Source: Flavobacteriia bacterium (GTDB taxonomy: Bacteria > Bacteroidota > Bacteroidia > Flavobacteriales_D > Crocinitomicaceae). Taken from it: a DNA stretch of 64,000 nucleotides. The position numbers were made by a program, and so were the translations under genes. Location: assembly GCA_947490145.1 (NCBI GenBank), contig CANLGD010000008.1, positions 1 through 64,000 of the forward strand. The letters are read 5' to 3'. Shown one piece after another: positions 1-9,375 of the stretch (within the stretch, counting starts at the first letter, position 1; the number at the start of each line of letters is the position of its first letter). The notes beneath the pieces were generated by a model. The model had not been told where the DNA came from, did not search any database, and saw nothing but the letters and a program-made list of their open reading frames with translations.

Positions 1-70
1 CCTTTGGCTAAGTTCTAGTGCTTGAAAACGCATCTACCTTTCAACAAACGACTCTAAAAATTCAAAACTC

Positions 71-84
71 TCCGCCAAGGCGGA
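71..84. repeat. GC-rich palindrome
   Basis: TCCGCC-AA-GGCGGA is a short GC-rich inverted repeat in otherwise AT-rich, apparently non-coding DNA. The first 225 bases hold no ORF I would defend. The element resembles the small palindromes often scattered in Flavobacteriales intergenic regions, but this is only a resemblance. Confidence 0.4.
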
Positions 85-225
85 TCAAACACTTGAATTT
101 TTTTCGCTTACTTATTGTAAAAGGTTCCAGATTTACGTTTTCTATGCACAAAACTCTCGTAGAGCATAATAATCAACTGTATAGCTTAAATTTTTTAGTG
201 ATAAAAAGCGATTAATCAACTAAAA

Positions 226-762
226 TTATGACCAATATTTGTAAATTCTTTTTGGTAATTTTTTTCTCAACTTTTTAATTACGTCTTCTCTTGAGGAAAT
301 TCCCCCAAGTTTTAGTAAATCATAACCAACGTTTTGGCCATTTCTATAAAAATAAAATTCAAGTGAAATTGAAGAAATTTCATCTCTATATAAGGGAAAT
401 AAATGTCCAGTTGCTAATTCTGTTCTCATATCATTAAAAATCGTTGATCTTTTGAATTTTGTGTCGTAACCTCTAATAGAAACCAACACATACGTATCAA
501 ATCCCTTATTTTTTAAATCCAATTGAATGCTGTCCATTCCTAAATAACCAACATTTGTTCCTTGCTTTTGCGCATTTAAGCTCGCCATTGTTTTTATTCC
601 GCAATCGGCTAAAATTTCCGATAAATTTACTTCTAAAGTAAAACGATCTTCTGTTTTATCTAACTGACATACAACGATTAAATTTTTAATATCTAAGTTT
701 TCTACCTGAGAAAATAAATTAGAACTTACAAATAATAATGCGAGAAAAATAATTTTATTCAT
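226..762 (-). CDS. Secreted hypothetical protein
   Basis: A 178-residue protein starting with an SPI-type signal peptide (MNKIIFLALLFVSSNLFSQ, cleavage probably after the FSQ region). The mature part is about 160 residues with alternating hydrophobic strands and no family I recognise; two Cys (near residues 32 and 54) could form a disulfide in the periplasm. It lies 20 bp downstream of metF on the same strand, so it is probably the last gene of a metF transcript, although the two need not be functionally related. Function unknown. Confidence 0.75.
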   Translation of the reverse strand: MNKIIFLALLFVSSNLFSQVENLDIKNLIVVCQLDKTEDRFTLEVNLSEILADCGIKTMASLNAQKQGTNVGYLGMDSIQLDLKNKGFDTYVLVSIRGYDTKFKRSTIFNDMRTELATGHLFPLYRDEISSISLEFYFYRNGQNVGYDLLKLGGISSREDVIKKLRKKLPKRIYKYWS

Positions 763-782
763 AATAAAATAAGTTGTTTAAT

Positions 783-1733
783 TTAAAAAACTTCCTTTGC
801 AATTCTTTTTACTTGCGTGGAAGTTGACATCGTGTAATAATGAATACAAGGAACATTTTTTGCTTTCAATTCTTTTGATTGCTGGATTCCCCACTCAACT
901 CCTACTTGCTCGATTGCTGCATTATCTTTGCATTTGATAATTTCCTTTGATAAAGCTTCAGGAAAATCAACGTGAAAAAATTTAGGTAAAAAAGATGCGT
1001 GTTGTAAAGTTTTTATTGGTTTTAACCCTGGAATAATTGGAACGTTGATTCCTGTATTTTTGCAAGCGTCAACAAAATCGAAGTATTTTTGATTGTCAAA
1101 AAACATTTGTGTAACAATATACGAAGCACCAGCATCTACTTTTTGTTTCAAATGAATTAAATCCATTGACAAATTCATTGCTTCAAAATGTTTTTCAGGA
1201 TATCCAGCTGTTCCAATGCAGAAATCTGTTGGCTCCAACTGATAATCTTCCGTCATGTAATTTCCTTGGTTCATTTGCACAACTTGATTTATCAAATCTT
1301 TTGCAAAAGCATGACCTTCTGGGTGTGGTTTGAAATTCGATTCTGTTTTAATAGAATCTCCTCGTAAAGCTAAGACATTATCAATTCCTAAAAACTGCAA
1401 ATCAATCAAAGCATTTTCTGTTTCTTCTTGACTAAAACCTCCACAAATTAAATGTGGAACGGCGTCAACTTGATATTTATTCATGATTGCAGCACAAATT
1501 CCAACTGTTCCTGGGCGCTTGCGAATGGCAATTTTTTCAAGTAACCCTTTTTCTCTTTCTTTGTAAATGTATTCTTCTCTATGATACGTAACGTTTATAA
1601 ATTTCGGTTTAAATTCCATTAATGGATCAATTCCATCATAAATTGATTGAATGCTTTTACCTTTTAAAGGTGGCAAAATTTCAAATGAGAAAAGAGTAGA
1701 TTTTGAGGAATTTAAATGATCAATTACTTTCAT
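783..1733 (-). CDS. metF: Methylenetetrahydrofolate reductase (NAD(P)H)
   Basis: Reduces 5,10-methylene-THF to 5-methyl-THF, the methyl donor for methionine synthase; cytosolic FAD enzyme with a TIM barrel. The 316-residue length fits the family. The N-terminal strand SFEILPPLKG carries the conserved Glu used as proton donor, and VLALRGDS and the DFCIGTAGYPEKH block are family signatures. An ATG start at 1733 gives a normal N-terminus. The signal-peptide gene follows 20 bp downstream. I see no S-adenosylmethionine riboswitch in the short upstream region. Identification is secure. Confidence 0.95.
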   Translation of the reverse strand: MKVIDHLNSSKSTLFSFEILPPLKGKSIQSIYDGIDPLMEFKPKFINVTYHREEYIYKEREKGLLEKIAIRKRPGTVGICAAIMNKYQVDAVPHLICGGFSQEETENALIDLQFLGIDNVLALRGDSIKTESNFKPHPEGHAFAKDLINQVVQMNQGNYMTEDYQLEPTDFCIGTAGYPEKHFEAMNLSMDLIHLKQKVDAGASYIVTQMFFDNQKYFDFVDACKNTGINVPIIPGLKPIKTLQHASFLPKFFHVDFPEALSKEIIKCKDNAAIEQVGVEWGIQQSKELKAKNVPCIHYYTMSTSTQVKRIAKEVF

Positions 1734-2134
1734 TGTTACGTTAAAAAAGCTAAAAGAAGTTTGTACAAAAATTAATTAAGAGACAAAGATAAGAAAAAGC
1801 TAGAAGTATTGCTGTTAATTTTTGATAATTGATGGAGGTTTGGATTTTTAAAGAATCAAAAACACCATTTTCTTGATGTTGGGAAAAAGGTGTTAAAACA
1901 GTATTATTATCAGCTAATAAGTATAAGCTCTTGAACATTTTTTAATTTAAAGAAATTAACAACTTTTTTTGGTGTTTTGGTTTTTCGGAAAAAGCATTTG
2001 TTTGTTCTTGTAAAAAATGTTTAAAACTTATTGTTTTTTGTCTTAAGCCAAGCGATAAAATAACTCGCTATCTTACGGAATAAAAAAATTGATTTCGCAT
2101 CTCAATCTATGTAGATAATTAAATAAATCATTTC

Positions 2135-2242
2135 TTAACGAATAAAATCTTCATTCTGTCTAATTGATATATTATTGTGCAGCCTAGCAATAGCACCTCC
2201 TATTATTGGTATAATTATTACTAATTTATCAATCGTTCCCAT
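2135..2242 (-). CDS. Possible 35-residue membrane microprotein
   Basis: An ATG-initiated ORF too short for the ORF track encodes MGTIDKLVIIIPIIGGAIAR followed by a polar tail ending in DFIR. The first half is a plausible single membrane segment and the second half is charged. It sits about 20 bp past the terminator hairpin that follows nrdA, in the otherwise gene-free interval 1939-2418. No ribosome binding site is visible, but that is normal for this phylum. It could be chance; conservation would decide. Confidence 0.25.
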   Translation of the reverse strand: MGTIDKLVIIIPIIGGAIARLHNNISIRQNEDFIR

Positions 2243-2263
2243 TATTTTTTAATTTCTATTAAA

Positions 2264-2295
2264 AAACCCTTTTTTAATTTCACAAAAAAGGGTTT
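2264..2295 (-). terminator. Terminator downstream of nrdA
   Basis: A perfect 12-bp inverted repeat, AAACCCTTTTTT / AAAAAAGGGTTT, with an 8-nt loop. It lies about 125 bp beyond the nrdA stop codon in the direction of nrdA transcription and is the first strong hairpin there. The remainder of 1939-2418 shows only the small ORF described separately. Confidence 0.65.
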
Positions 2296-2418
2296 ACTAT
2301 TCTCTTATATTTTGGGTCAGACAACTCAATCCTCCTTGCACTAACGCTTAGTCTTCAAAAGCTAAGCTTTTTCTTCTCAAGGGAGGAAGAATTGCTAACC
2401 ATTACTTCTATCCAAGTC

Positions 2419-4809
2419 CTACCCTGAACACATTTCACACGCATCAGGATTTTCCAATGAACAAGCGATTGCGGCCTGCTCCTCTTCAATTGAGCGGATA
2501 TTTTCGTCATTCACATCTGTTGATGTACCAATTGTTGTTTGGTTCATTGTTTTGTCAACTGTGAATTTAATTGCGTCTGTTGCTGCTTTTGTTCTCAAGT
2601 AATACATTCCAGTCTTTAAACCTTTTTTCCATCCGTAGAAGTGCATAGAAGTCAATTTTCCGAAGTTTGCATTCTCCATGAAAATGTTCAAAGATTGTGA
2701 TTGACAAATGTATGCTCCACGATCTGCTGCCAATTCAACAATTGATTTTTGAGAAATTTCCCAGGCAGTTTTGTATAACTCTTTCAAATGTGTTGGAATC
2801 TCAGGAATATTTTGAACTGAACCGTTAGAAACCATCAATTTTTGACGCATTTCTTTGTTCCACAATCCTTCTTTTACCAAATCTTTCAATAAATGTTTGT
2901 TTACGATGATGAATTCACCAGAAAGTACACGTCTTGTATAAATATTTGATGTGTAAGGCTCAAAACATTCGTTGTTACCCAAAATTTGTGCTGTAGAAGC
3001 AGTTGGCATTGGAGCAACTAACAAAGAGTTTCTTACACCAAATTCTTTCACTTCTTCTTTCAATACTTCCCATTCCCAACGAGAAGATGGAGTTACTCCC
3101 CACATATCGTATTGGAAAATTCCTTTTGAAACTGGTGATCCAGCAAAAGTTTCGTAAGCTCCTTCAGTTTTTGCTAAATCTTTAGAAGCCGTCATTGCAG
3201 CATAATAGATTGTTTCAAAAATCTCACGGTTTAATTTACGTGCTTCTTCTGATTCAAATGGATAACGCATCATGATGAAAGCATCAGCCAAACCTTGAAC
3301 ACCCAATCCAATTGGACGGTGACGCATGTTTGATTTACGTGCTTCTTCAACTGGATAATAATTTCCGTCGATGATGCGATTTAAGTTAACTGTCGCTTGA
3401 TATGTTACTTCAAATAATTTATCGTGGTCAAATTTTCCGTCTTCCGTTACATATTTTGGTAAAGCCAAAGAAGCTAAATTACATACTGCAATTTCATCTG
3501 GAGCTGTGTATTCAATAATTTCAGTACATAAGTTTGAAGACTTGATTGTACCTAAATTTTGTTGATTAGATTTTCCATTTGCAGCATCTTTGTACAACAT
3601 ATATGGCGTACCAGTTTCAATTTGTGATTCCAAAATTTTGAACCATAAATCTTGCGCTTTAATTGTTTTTCTTCCTTTTCCTTCAGCTTCGTATTTTGTG
3701 TATAAAGCTTCAAATGCTGCTCCGTGATTATCAGAAAGTCCTGGACATTCGTGTGGACACATTAAAGTCCAATCTCCATTTTCTTCTACACGTTTCATGA
3801 ATAAATCTGGAATCCATAAAGCATAAAATAAATCTCTTGCTCTTGATTCTTCTTTTCCGTGATTTTTCTTTAAATCCAAGAAATCAAAAACATCTGCATG
3901 CCAAGGCTCAATATACATTGCAAAAGAACCTTTACGTTTTCCTCCACCTTGATCTACGTAACGTGCTGTGTCATTGAAAACACGCAACATTGGTACAATT
4001 CCGTTAGAAGTTCCGTTTGTTCCTTTGATGTAAGAACCTTTTGCACGAATATCGTGTAAAGCTAAACCAATTCCACCTGCAGATTGAGAAATCTTAGCGC
4101 AAGATGACAAAGTATCGTAAATTCCTTCGATGCTATCTTCTTTCATTGTTAACAAGAAACAAGAAGACATTTGAGGTTTTGGAGTACCAGAATTAAATAA
4201 TGTTGGAGTTGCATGTGTAAACCAACCTTCAGACATTAAATTGTACGTTTTAATTGCTGAATTAATATCATTTTTATGAATTCCTAAAGAAACACGCATC
4301 AACATGTGCTGTGGACGTTCAGCAATGTTTCCATTTAATTTCATTAAATAAGAACGTGATAATGTTTTGAAACCAAAATAATCATAACGGAAATCACGAT
4401 CATAAATAATACTTGAATCTAAAGAATCTCTATTTGCTTGAACCACTTTGTAAACATCTTCTGCTAACAGAGAAGCATTTTGACCAGTAATTGGATCTGT
4501 GTAGTTGAACAAATCATCCATCACTTCTGAGAACGACTTTTTTGTGTCTTTATGCAAATTAGAAACCGCAATACGAGAGGCTAATAAAGCATAGTCTGGA
4601 TGATCGATTGTTTTTGATGCAGCAGTTTCAGCAGCCAAATTGTCTAAATCACTAGTGGTTACGCCATCATAAATTCCTTCAATTACCTTCATTGCTACAG
4701 CTTCTGGTGAAACTAAAGAATCCAACCCGTAACACATTTTGATAATTCTAGCTGTGATTTTATCAAATTTTACAGCCTCTTTTCGTCCATCTCTTTTAAC
4801 TACGTACAT
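2419..4809 (-). CDS. nrdA: Ribonucleoside-diphosphate reductase, alpha subunit (class Ia)
   Basis: Large catalytic subunit that reduces ribonucleoside diphosphates to deoxy forms. The 796 residues start with an ATP-cone allosteric domain (about 1-95, [15 protein letters not shown]). The active-site set is complete: the SSCFLL cysteine, the NLCTEI Asn-Cys-Glu loop, the [10 protein letters not shown] cysteine and the MYYLRTKAA tyrosine pair used for radical transfer. The C-terminus CEMCSG supplies the CxxC that re-reduces the active site. nrdB lies about 100 bp upstream on the same strand, so the order is nrdB-nrdA. Secure. Confidence 0.97.
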   Translation of the reverse strand: MYVVKRDGRKEAVKFDKITARIIKMCYGLDSLVSPEAVAMKVIEGIYDGVTTSDLDNLAAETAASKTIDHPDYALLASRIAVSNLHKDTKKSFSEVMDDLFNYTDPITGQNASLLAEDVYKVVQANRDSLDSSIIYDRDFRYDYFGFKTLSRSYLMKLNGNIAERPQHMLMRVSLGIHKNDINSAIKTYNLMSEGWFTHATPTLFNSGTPKPQMSSCFLLTMKEDSIEGIYDTLSSCAKISQSAGGIGLALHDIRAKGSYIKGTNGTSNGIVPMLRVFNDTARYVDQGGGKRKGSFAMYIEPWHADVFDFLDLKKNHGKEESRARDLFYALWIPDLFMKRVEENGDWTLMCPHECPGLSDNHGAAFEALYTKYEAEGKGRKTIKAQDLWFKILESQIETGTPYMLYKDAANGKSNQQNLGTIKSSNLCTEIIEYTAPDEIAVCNLASLALPKYVTEDGKFDHDKLFEVTYQATVNLNRIIDGNYYPVEEARKSNMRHRPIGLGVQGLADAFIMMRYPFESEEARKLNREIFETIYYAAMTASKDLAKTEGAYETFAGSPVSKGIFQYDMWGVTPSSRWEWEVLKEEVKEFGVRNSLLVAPMPTASTAQILGNNECFEPYTSNIYTRRVLSGEFIIVNKHLLKDLVKEGLWNKEMRQKLMVSNGSVQNIPEIPTHLKELYKTAWEISQKSIVELAADRGAYICQSQSLNIFMENANFGKLTSMHFYGWKKGLKTGMYYLRTKAATDAIKFTVDKTMNQTTIGTSTDVNDENIRSIEEEQAAIACSLENPDACEMCSG

Positions 4810-4912
4810 CTTAATTATTTGGTTTTATTGGTTCTAAAATATGTTTTTCTTTTGTCACGACCGATTAAAATCTTTCGCTACAAATATTTCACTCCTCCGG
4901 AGTTAATTACAG

Positions 4913-5887
4913 TTAAAAATCTTCGTCAATCGTAAAGCTCTGATTGTTGTTTCCTTCTAAAACTCCTGCTTTTTGGTACTCACCAACGCGTTTTTCAAAG
5001 AAATTTGTTTTACCTTGAATTGAAATCATGTCCATAAAATCAAATGGATTTGCTGCATTGTAAATCTTGTTGTTTCCAAATTCATTCAACAAACGGTCTG
5101 CAACAAATTCAATGTATTGTGACATCAAATCGCTATTCATTCCGATTAATTTTACGGGAAGAGCGTCACACACAAATTCTTTTTCAATCTCCACAGCATC
5201 TCTAATTATTTTCTCAACTTGATCTTTAGATAATTTCTCAACTACGTGATTATTATATAATAAACAGGCGAAATCACAGTGTAAACCTTCGTCACGAGAA
5301 ATCAATTCGTTTGAAAATGCAAGTCCTGGCATCAAGCCACGTTTTTTCAACCAGAAAATAGAGCAGAAAGAACCTGAAAAGAAAATTCCTTCCACTGCTG
5401 CAAACGCAACTAATCTTTCAGCGAAAGTCCCATTGTCTATCCATCTTAATGCCCACTCAGCTTTTTTCTTCACACAATCAAGCGTGTCGATTGCATTGAA
5501 TAAATGTGTTTTTTCAGCAGAATCTTTAATGTAAGCATCGATCAACAGAGAGTAAGTCTCTGAATGAATGTTTTCCATCGCTATTTGAAAACCATAGAAA
5601 AATTTGGCTTCTGTATATTGAACCTCAGAAAGAAAGTTTTCAGCTAAATTCTCATTAACAATTCCATCAGAAGCAGCAAAAAACGCTAAAATATGCTTAA
5701 TAAAATGACGTTCATTATCATTCAATTTGTTTTCCCAGTCAAATAAGTCGGCTCCCAAATCAATTTCTTCAGCAGTCCAAATACTTGCTTGTGCTCTCTT
5801 GTAGAAACTCCAAATATCATCGTGTTGAATTGGGAATAACACAAATCGACTGTTATTTGATACTAAAATTGGTTCAATGTTTGCCAT
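4913..5887 (-). CDS. nrdB: Ribonucleoside-diphosphate reductase, beta subunit (R2)
   Basis: Ferritin-like di-iron subunit that generates the tyrosyl radical for NrdA. The 324 residues contain the iron ligand pattern, including NERHFIKH and [11 protein letters not shown], and Tyr98 in KFFYGFQ at the position of the radical tyrosine of eukaryote-type R2. The block [14 protein letters not shown] resembles the eukaryotic R2 sequence closely. The C-terminal tail FTIDEDF matches the peptide that docks into R1. It is the first gene of the nrdBA pair; a 13-bp palindrome lies about 45 bp upstream of its start. Secure. Confidence 0.97.
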   Translation of the reverse strand: MANIEPILVSNNSRFVLFPIQHDDIWSFYKRAQASIWTAEEIDLGADLFDWENKLNDNERHFIKHILAFFAASDGIVNENLAENFLSEVQYTEAKFFYGFQIAMENIHSETYSLLIDAYIKDSAEKTHLFNAIDTLDCVKKKAEWALRWIDNGTFAERLVAFAAVEGIFFSGSFCSIFWLKKRGLMPGLAFSNELISRDEGLHCDFACLLYNNHVVEKLSKDQVEKIIRDAVEIEKEFVCDALPVKLIGMNSDLMSQYIEFVADRLLNEFGNNKIYNAANPFDFMDMISIQGKTNFFEKRVGEYQKAGVLEGNNNQSFTIDEDF

Positions 5888-5931
5888 TTTTATTTTTGTT
5901 TTTATTGTTTTTCCGTTTTTTCGGAATAATT

Positions 5932-5944
5932 TATAGTCACTATA
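5932..5944. promoter_or_regulatory. Odd palindrome upstream of nrdB
   Basis: TATAGTCACTATA is a perfect 13-bp palindrome about centre C, 45-57 bp upstream of the nrdB start. Its position suits an operator. It does not match the NrdR box closely, so the cognate regulator is unknown. Confidence 0.3.
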
Positions 5945-6105
5945 CTTTACTTAAGATTTTAAACATCTATCAGTTAATTACTTAGCTAATTTTATATATC
6001 CTCTTTTCCTAGTTAGCAGGTATGTTTTTGAAAAGAATATTTCTTTTTTTACGAGGAGTACAAAATTTGTTATTTTTCTTTCAATTTGCAAGTAAAGAAA
6101 TTCAC

Positions 6106-6206
6106 AATATTTACACTTTATCAACATTAAAATCTTGAACTCCTTTGCTTTCAACAAGTAGCGGTTTTATCAACACCAATAAAAAGATATACACAGTGTA
6201 AATATT
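6106..6206. promoter_or_regulatory. Divergent nrdB/comF-like intergenic region: inverted 12-mers and TTATCAACA motifs
   Basis: The 487-bp gap 5888-6374 contains no gene. AATATTTACACT (6106-6117) and its exact reverse complement AGTGTAAATATT (6195-6206) face each other across 77 bp. Two TTATCAACA 9-mers occur at 6118-6126 and 6167-6175, and GATATACACAG follows at about 6186. TTATCAACA differs by one base from the TTATNCACA form of the DnaA box. The region could carry nrd regulation by DnaA or another factor; this is inference. Confidence 0.35.
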
Positions 6207-6306
6207 AATTTCTATCGATTGAATGTTATTGTTTATCATAACTTATCCAATCGTTTGATATTAAAGCTTTTTGTCTAAGTTTTGTCTAAAAGTACCACAA
6301 AAAAAT

Positions 6307-6339
6307 TGTTTATAATGATTAATTTTTTCATACTTTTGA
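6307..6339 (+). promoter_or_regulatory. Candidate promoter for the ComF-like gene
   Basis: TACTTTTG (6332-6339) fits the Bacteroidetes -7 element TAnnTTTG; a TTG lies at 6307-6309, 22 bp before it, slightly longer than the usual 19 or so. The start codon follows 35 bp downstream. Confidence 0.5.
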
Positions 6340-6374
6340 ACAATTAATTGTTAGTTTTAAATATAACTCACTAG

Positions 6375-7103
6375 ATGCAAAAGGTTACACGTTTTTTACT
6401 TAAAAACTTCGTTGAATGGACAGAAAATATTCTCCATTTAATTTATCCAAATGTTTGTTTGGTTTGTGAAAATGAAATCTCAAAATTTGAAAAAGATGTA
6501 TGCGGAATTTGTGTTGAAAATTTAAAATATACTGCTTTTGAAAAATACGAAGATGCAAGTTCTTTGGATAAATTATTTTGGGGAAGAATTCAAATTGAAA
6601 AAACATTTGCGATGCTTTATTTTGAAAAAGGAAATCAAACACAAACCATTTTACATCAAATAAAATACAAAGGAAAGCAAGAATTAGGAGAAAAAATGGG
6701 AGAATTAATGGGGCAAAAACTTCTTGTAAACCCAAGTAACATATGTGGAATTGACGCTCTAATTCCTGTTCCGCTTCACTTGAAAAAAATGCACACAAGA
6801 GGTTACAATCAAAGTGAAGTTATTTCCAATGGTCTCAGTAAAATCTTAAATATTCCAACAAAATTAGACTTTTTAACAAGAATTGTTCATTCTGAAAGTC
6901 AAACGAAAAAAGGAAGATTCATGCGTTGGGACAACATTGAAGAAGCGTTTTTTGTAAATGAAAATCAAGATAATTTTAAACACATAGCAATAATTGATGA
7001 CGTAATTACGACTGGTTCGACATTGGAATCTTGCATGAAAATGATTAAAGAGAAATATCCAGAGATGAAGATAAGTGTGTTTTCGCTGGCGGTAACTAAA
7101 TAG
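6375..7103 (+). CDS. ComF family protein (phosphoribosyltransferase fold)
   Basis: A 242-residue cytosolic protein. An N-terminal zinc-ribbon-like segment carries Cys pairs (PNVCLVC and VCGICVENL). The C-terminal half is a PRTase-like fold with ALIPVPLHLKKMHTRGYNQS and the PRPP-binding loop IAIIDDVITTGST. ComF proteins are needed for DNA uptake in competent bacteria, where they act at the cytoplasmic face with the ComFA helicase; a role in transformation here is inferred from family only, since no other competence gene is adjacent. It is transcribed divergently from nrdB. Confidence 0.85.
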   Translation: MQKVTRFLLKNFVEWTENILHLIYPNVCLVCENEISKFEKDVCGICVENLKYTAFEKYEDASSLDKLFWGRIQIEKTFAMLYFEKGNQTQTILHQIKYKGKQELGEKMGELMGQKLLVNPSNICGIDALIPVPLHLKKMHTRGYNQSEVISNGLSKILNIPTKLDFLTRIVHSESQTKKGRFMRWDNIEEAFFVNENQDNFKHIAIIDDVITTGSTLESCMKMIKEKYPEMKISVFSLAVTK

Positions 7104-7124
7104 AGATTAGACGAGAGACTTCAA

Positions 7125-7326
7125 GATTCAGAAGTCAGGACTTTGATTGATGTAAATAAGGACTAAAAGATTACATGATTCAAAAGTCAAGACTTTGATT
7201 GATTTATATACAGACAAAATACCGCAGGATTGTCATCACTACAGCTGCGCGGTCATAAGTCAAAACGTGGTCTTATTTTAATTAAAATTATCATCTTTAC
7301 AAAAATTAAGTCTTGACTTCGGACTC
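7125..7326. repeat. Inverted/direct repeat cluster, locus 1
   Basis: Two direct copies of a 27-bp unit, GATTCAGAAGTCAGGACTTT... at 7125-7151 and GATTCAAAAGTCAAGACTTT... at 7177-7203, are followed by an inverted copy AAGTCTTGACTTCGGACTC at 7308-7326. The interior has a small GC-rich stem around ACCGCA...TGCGCGGT. The same sequence recurs as a hairpin at 31779-31855. It fills the 247-bp gap between the ComF-like gene and the oxidoreductase, and looks like a non-coding interspersed palindromic repeat. Confidence 0.7.
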
Positions 7327-7350
7327 TTTAAGTCTTGTATCCATAAGAAT

Positions 7351-8397
7351 ATGAAAGAAAAAACACTAATTATAGGAGCAGGAATTGCTGGCTTGAGCAT
7401 CTCGATTCGTCTAGAGGAGCAAAATATACCCTATTTAATCATTGATAAAGGGGAAAATTACAGTTCCAAAATTGCAGCAGGAATCATAAATCCAGTTGTT
7501 TTTAGACGAATGGCTTTATCCTGGCGAATTACCGAATTATTGCCTGAAGTACTTGATTTTTATCAAAAACTAGAACTTGAATTTGAAGATTCATTTTTAC
7601 ACAAAATTCCAATCAGAAGAGGTTTTGCTCACGAACAAGAAAAAAATTTGTGGCTCAAGAAAGAAACCGAAGCAGATTATTTTGATTTAATTAAACCTTT
7701 AGATGAGGCAGATTTATCATATTCAAAACTTAATAATTTATGTGGCACGGGAGAAGTAAAAACTGCTTTTTGGATACCCACACTTAAATTATTAGAGAAA
7801 ATTCAAAGCAAACTTATCAGGGAAGAAAAATTGATTGAAGAAGATTTTTCATTTGATAAACTTGATGTAGAAAATCTCACTTACAAAGGAGAAAAATTCG
7901 AAAAAATTATTTTTTGTGAAGGTTTTCATGGAATTTATAATCCTTATTTTTCTTATTTACCTCTTCAAGCAACAAAAGGAGAATTGTTAACAGTAAAAAG
8001 TTCCGAAATTCCAGAAAATGAATCATTGAATAGAAAATGTTTTGTATTACCAATTGGTAATCAATTATTTAAAGTCGGCTCAACCTACAAATGGGATTCT
8101 CCCAATACAGATTTAAGTGAAGAAGCACAAATTGAATTGTGTTCACATTTAGAAAATTTAGTTTCATCGAATTACGAAATTGTGAATCACGAAGCAGGAG
8201 TAAGACCAACTGTTTTAGATCGCCGTCCTCTATTAGGTGAACATCCTAAACACAAAAACATATTCATATACAACGGCTTGGGAGCAAAAGGATATTTAAT
8301 TACACCACTATTGTCAAAAGAATTTGTGGAATATTTATGCGGAAAAAGGGAACTGGATAGGGAGGTTGATATTAAAAGGTACGAAGAAAGAATTTAA
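7351..8397 (+). CDS. FAD-dependent oxidoreductase (DAO/DadA-like)
   Basis: A 348-residue flavoprotein. It starts with a Rossmann dinucleotide motif (LIIGAGIAGLSISIRL) followed by a typical acidic strand end (LIIDKGE), then SKIAAGIINPV, a segment seen in glycine/D-amino-acid oxidase-type enzymes. The C-terminal GVRPTVLDRRPLLGEHP and NGLGAKGYLITP blocks also fit the DAO fold closing over FAD. The substrate cannot be read from sequence; oxidation of a secondary or D-amino acid is the family expectation. It is preceded by the repeat cluster and appears monocistronic. Confidence 0.8.
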   Translation: MKEKTLIIGAGIAGLSISIRLEEQNIPYLIIDKGENYSSKIAAGIINPVVFRRMALSWRITELLPEVLDFYQKLELEFEDSFLHKIPIRRGFAHEQEKNLWLKKETEADYFDLIKPLDEADLSYSKLNNLCGTGEVKTAFWIPTLKLLEKIQSKLIREEKLIEEDFSFDKLDVENLTYKGEKFEKIIFCEGFHGIYNPYFSYLPLQATKGELLTVKSSEIPENESLNRKCFVLPIGNQLFKVGSTYKWDSPNTDLSEEAQIELCSHLENLVSSNYEIVNHEAGVRPTVLDRRPLLGEHPKHKNIFIYNGLGAKGYLITPLLSKEFVEYLCGKRELDREVDIKRYEERI

Positions 8398-8562
8398 AGT
8401 TTTAAAACCAGAATTATTAAAAGTCTAAATGAAAACCTAAATTTGACTTATCTCCTTTATTTGAGTCTAAAAATCAATTAAACAAAACTTTTTTCATATT
8501 ATATGAAATCAGATTTGTTTCAGAATGAAATGATTTCTTTAAAATCAATAATTAAACCCTAT

Positions 8563-8584
8563 TTTTGTGAAAATTTTCACAAAA
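8563..8584. promoter_or_regulatory. 22-bp perfect palindrome at the PhnA-like gene start
   Basis: TTTTGTGAAAATTTTCACAAAA is a perfect palindrome ending 5 bp before the ATG at 8590. A -7-like TATTTTTG (8560-8567) overlaps its left edge. If the gene starts at 8590 this is well placed for an operator; if translation starts at 8503 the palindrome is inside the coding region. Confidence 0.45.
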
Positions 8585-8589
8585 GAATT

Positions 8590-9168
8590 ATGCCTTTCGA
8601 AAAAGAATTAAAAACAAGAAGTAATTCTTGTTGTGAACTTTGCTCATCAACTAGTGAATTAACAAGTTATGCAGTTACACCATTTCAAAACGGTGGAAGA
8701 ATTGATGACTATATATTCGTTTGTTCAACTTGCAAATCTCAAATTGAAGATGCAGACAAAATCGTAGCAAACCATTGGCACTGTTTAAATGATAGCATTT
8801 GGAGTGAAACTCCTGCTGTTCAAATAGTTGCATGGAGAATGTTAAATAGAATCAAAAATGAATCTTGGCCTCAAGACTTACTGGAAATGTTGTATTTAGA
8901 CGAAGAAACCTTAGCTTGGGCAAAATCAACTGGTGATAGAGAAGATTTAGAAGATGTCGAATATCACAAAGACAGTAATGGTGTTCATTTAGAGTCTGGA
9001 GATACAATTACATTAATAAAAGATTTACACGTTAAAGGAGGAGGTTTTAAGGCAAAACGAGGAACAGCTGTAAGAAATATTCGACTTGTTCACGATAATC
9101 CAAATCAGATTGAAGGAAAAGTTGATAGACAGACAATTGTTATTTTAACACAATATACTAAAAAATAA
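8590..9168 (+). CDS. PhnA-domain zinc-ribbon protein
   Basis: A 192-residue protein if started at ATG 8590 (MPFEKELKTRSNSCCELC). This is where family members normally begin, and the longer ORF-track start at 8503 adds 29 residues that look unrelated. The N-terminal half has zinc-ribbon Cys pairs (CCELC and CSTC). The C-terminal PhnA domain contains the hallmark GDTITLIKDLHVKG, KRGTAVRNIRL and a basic end. Despite the name, PhnA proteins have no established role in phosphonate breakdown and the biochemical function is unclear. Confident of the family, less of the start. Confidence 0.85.
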   Translation: MPFEKELKTRSNSCCELCSSTSELTSYAVTPFQNGGRIDDYIFVCSTCKSQIEDADKIVANHWHCLNDSIWSETPAVQIVAWRMLNRIKNESWPQDLLEMLYLDEETLAWAKSTGDREDLEDVEYHKDSNGVHLESGDTITLIKDLHVKGGGFKAKRGTAVRNIRLVHDNPNQIEGKVDRQTIVILTQYTKK

Positions 9169-9375
9169 AACAAGGTATTTCTAATTTTATTGAATATTAA
9201 TAATTTTTAAATCATTTTGTTAAATATTTCACTTGATTTAAGGCTAAAAAACTCAAGTTTGAGATAAATATATGCTAAAGCATAAAACATATGATTAGAA
9301 AAGCTAAAAACGAAAATTTTTAGGGTTTTTTACACTAAAATAAACTAAATATTTAGTTTAAACTGGTTAATAAGT

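Noticed and set aside
18-215. 65-codon plus-strand ORF at the left edge
   Set aside because: No family resemblance, TTG start, spans the small GC palindrome and has non-coding character.
1750-1938. 62-codon ORF upstream of metF
   Set aside because: Hydrophobic C-terminus, but composition and lack of family signals suggest chance in AT-rich DNA.
1734-1960. SAM riboswitch before metF
   Set aside because: No hairpin arrangement or conserved core was recognisable.
6106-6206. NrdR box pair upstream of nrdB
   Set aside because: The facing AATATTTACACT elements do not fit the symmetric NrdR consensus and their spacing (77 bp) is too large.
6375-6798. 132-codon minus ORF (6400-6798) inside the ComF-like gene
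   Set aside because: Antisense shadow of a real coding frame; the same applies to other shadow ORFs in mnmG, gltX, atpA and ilvC.
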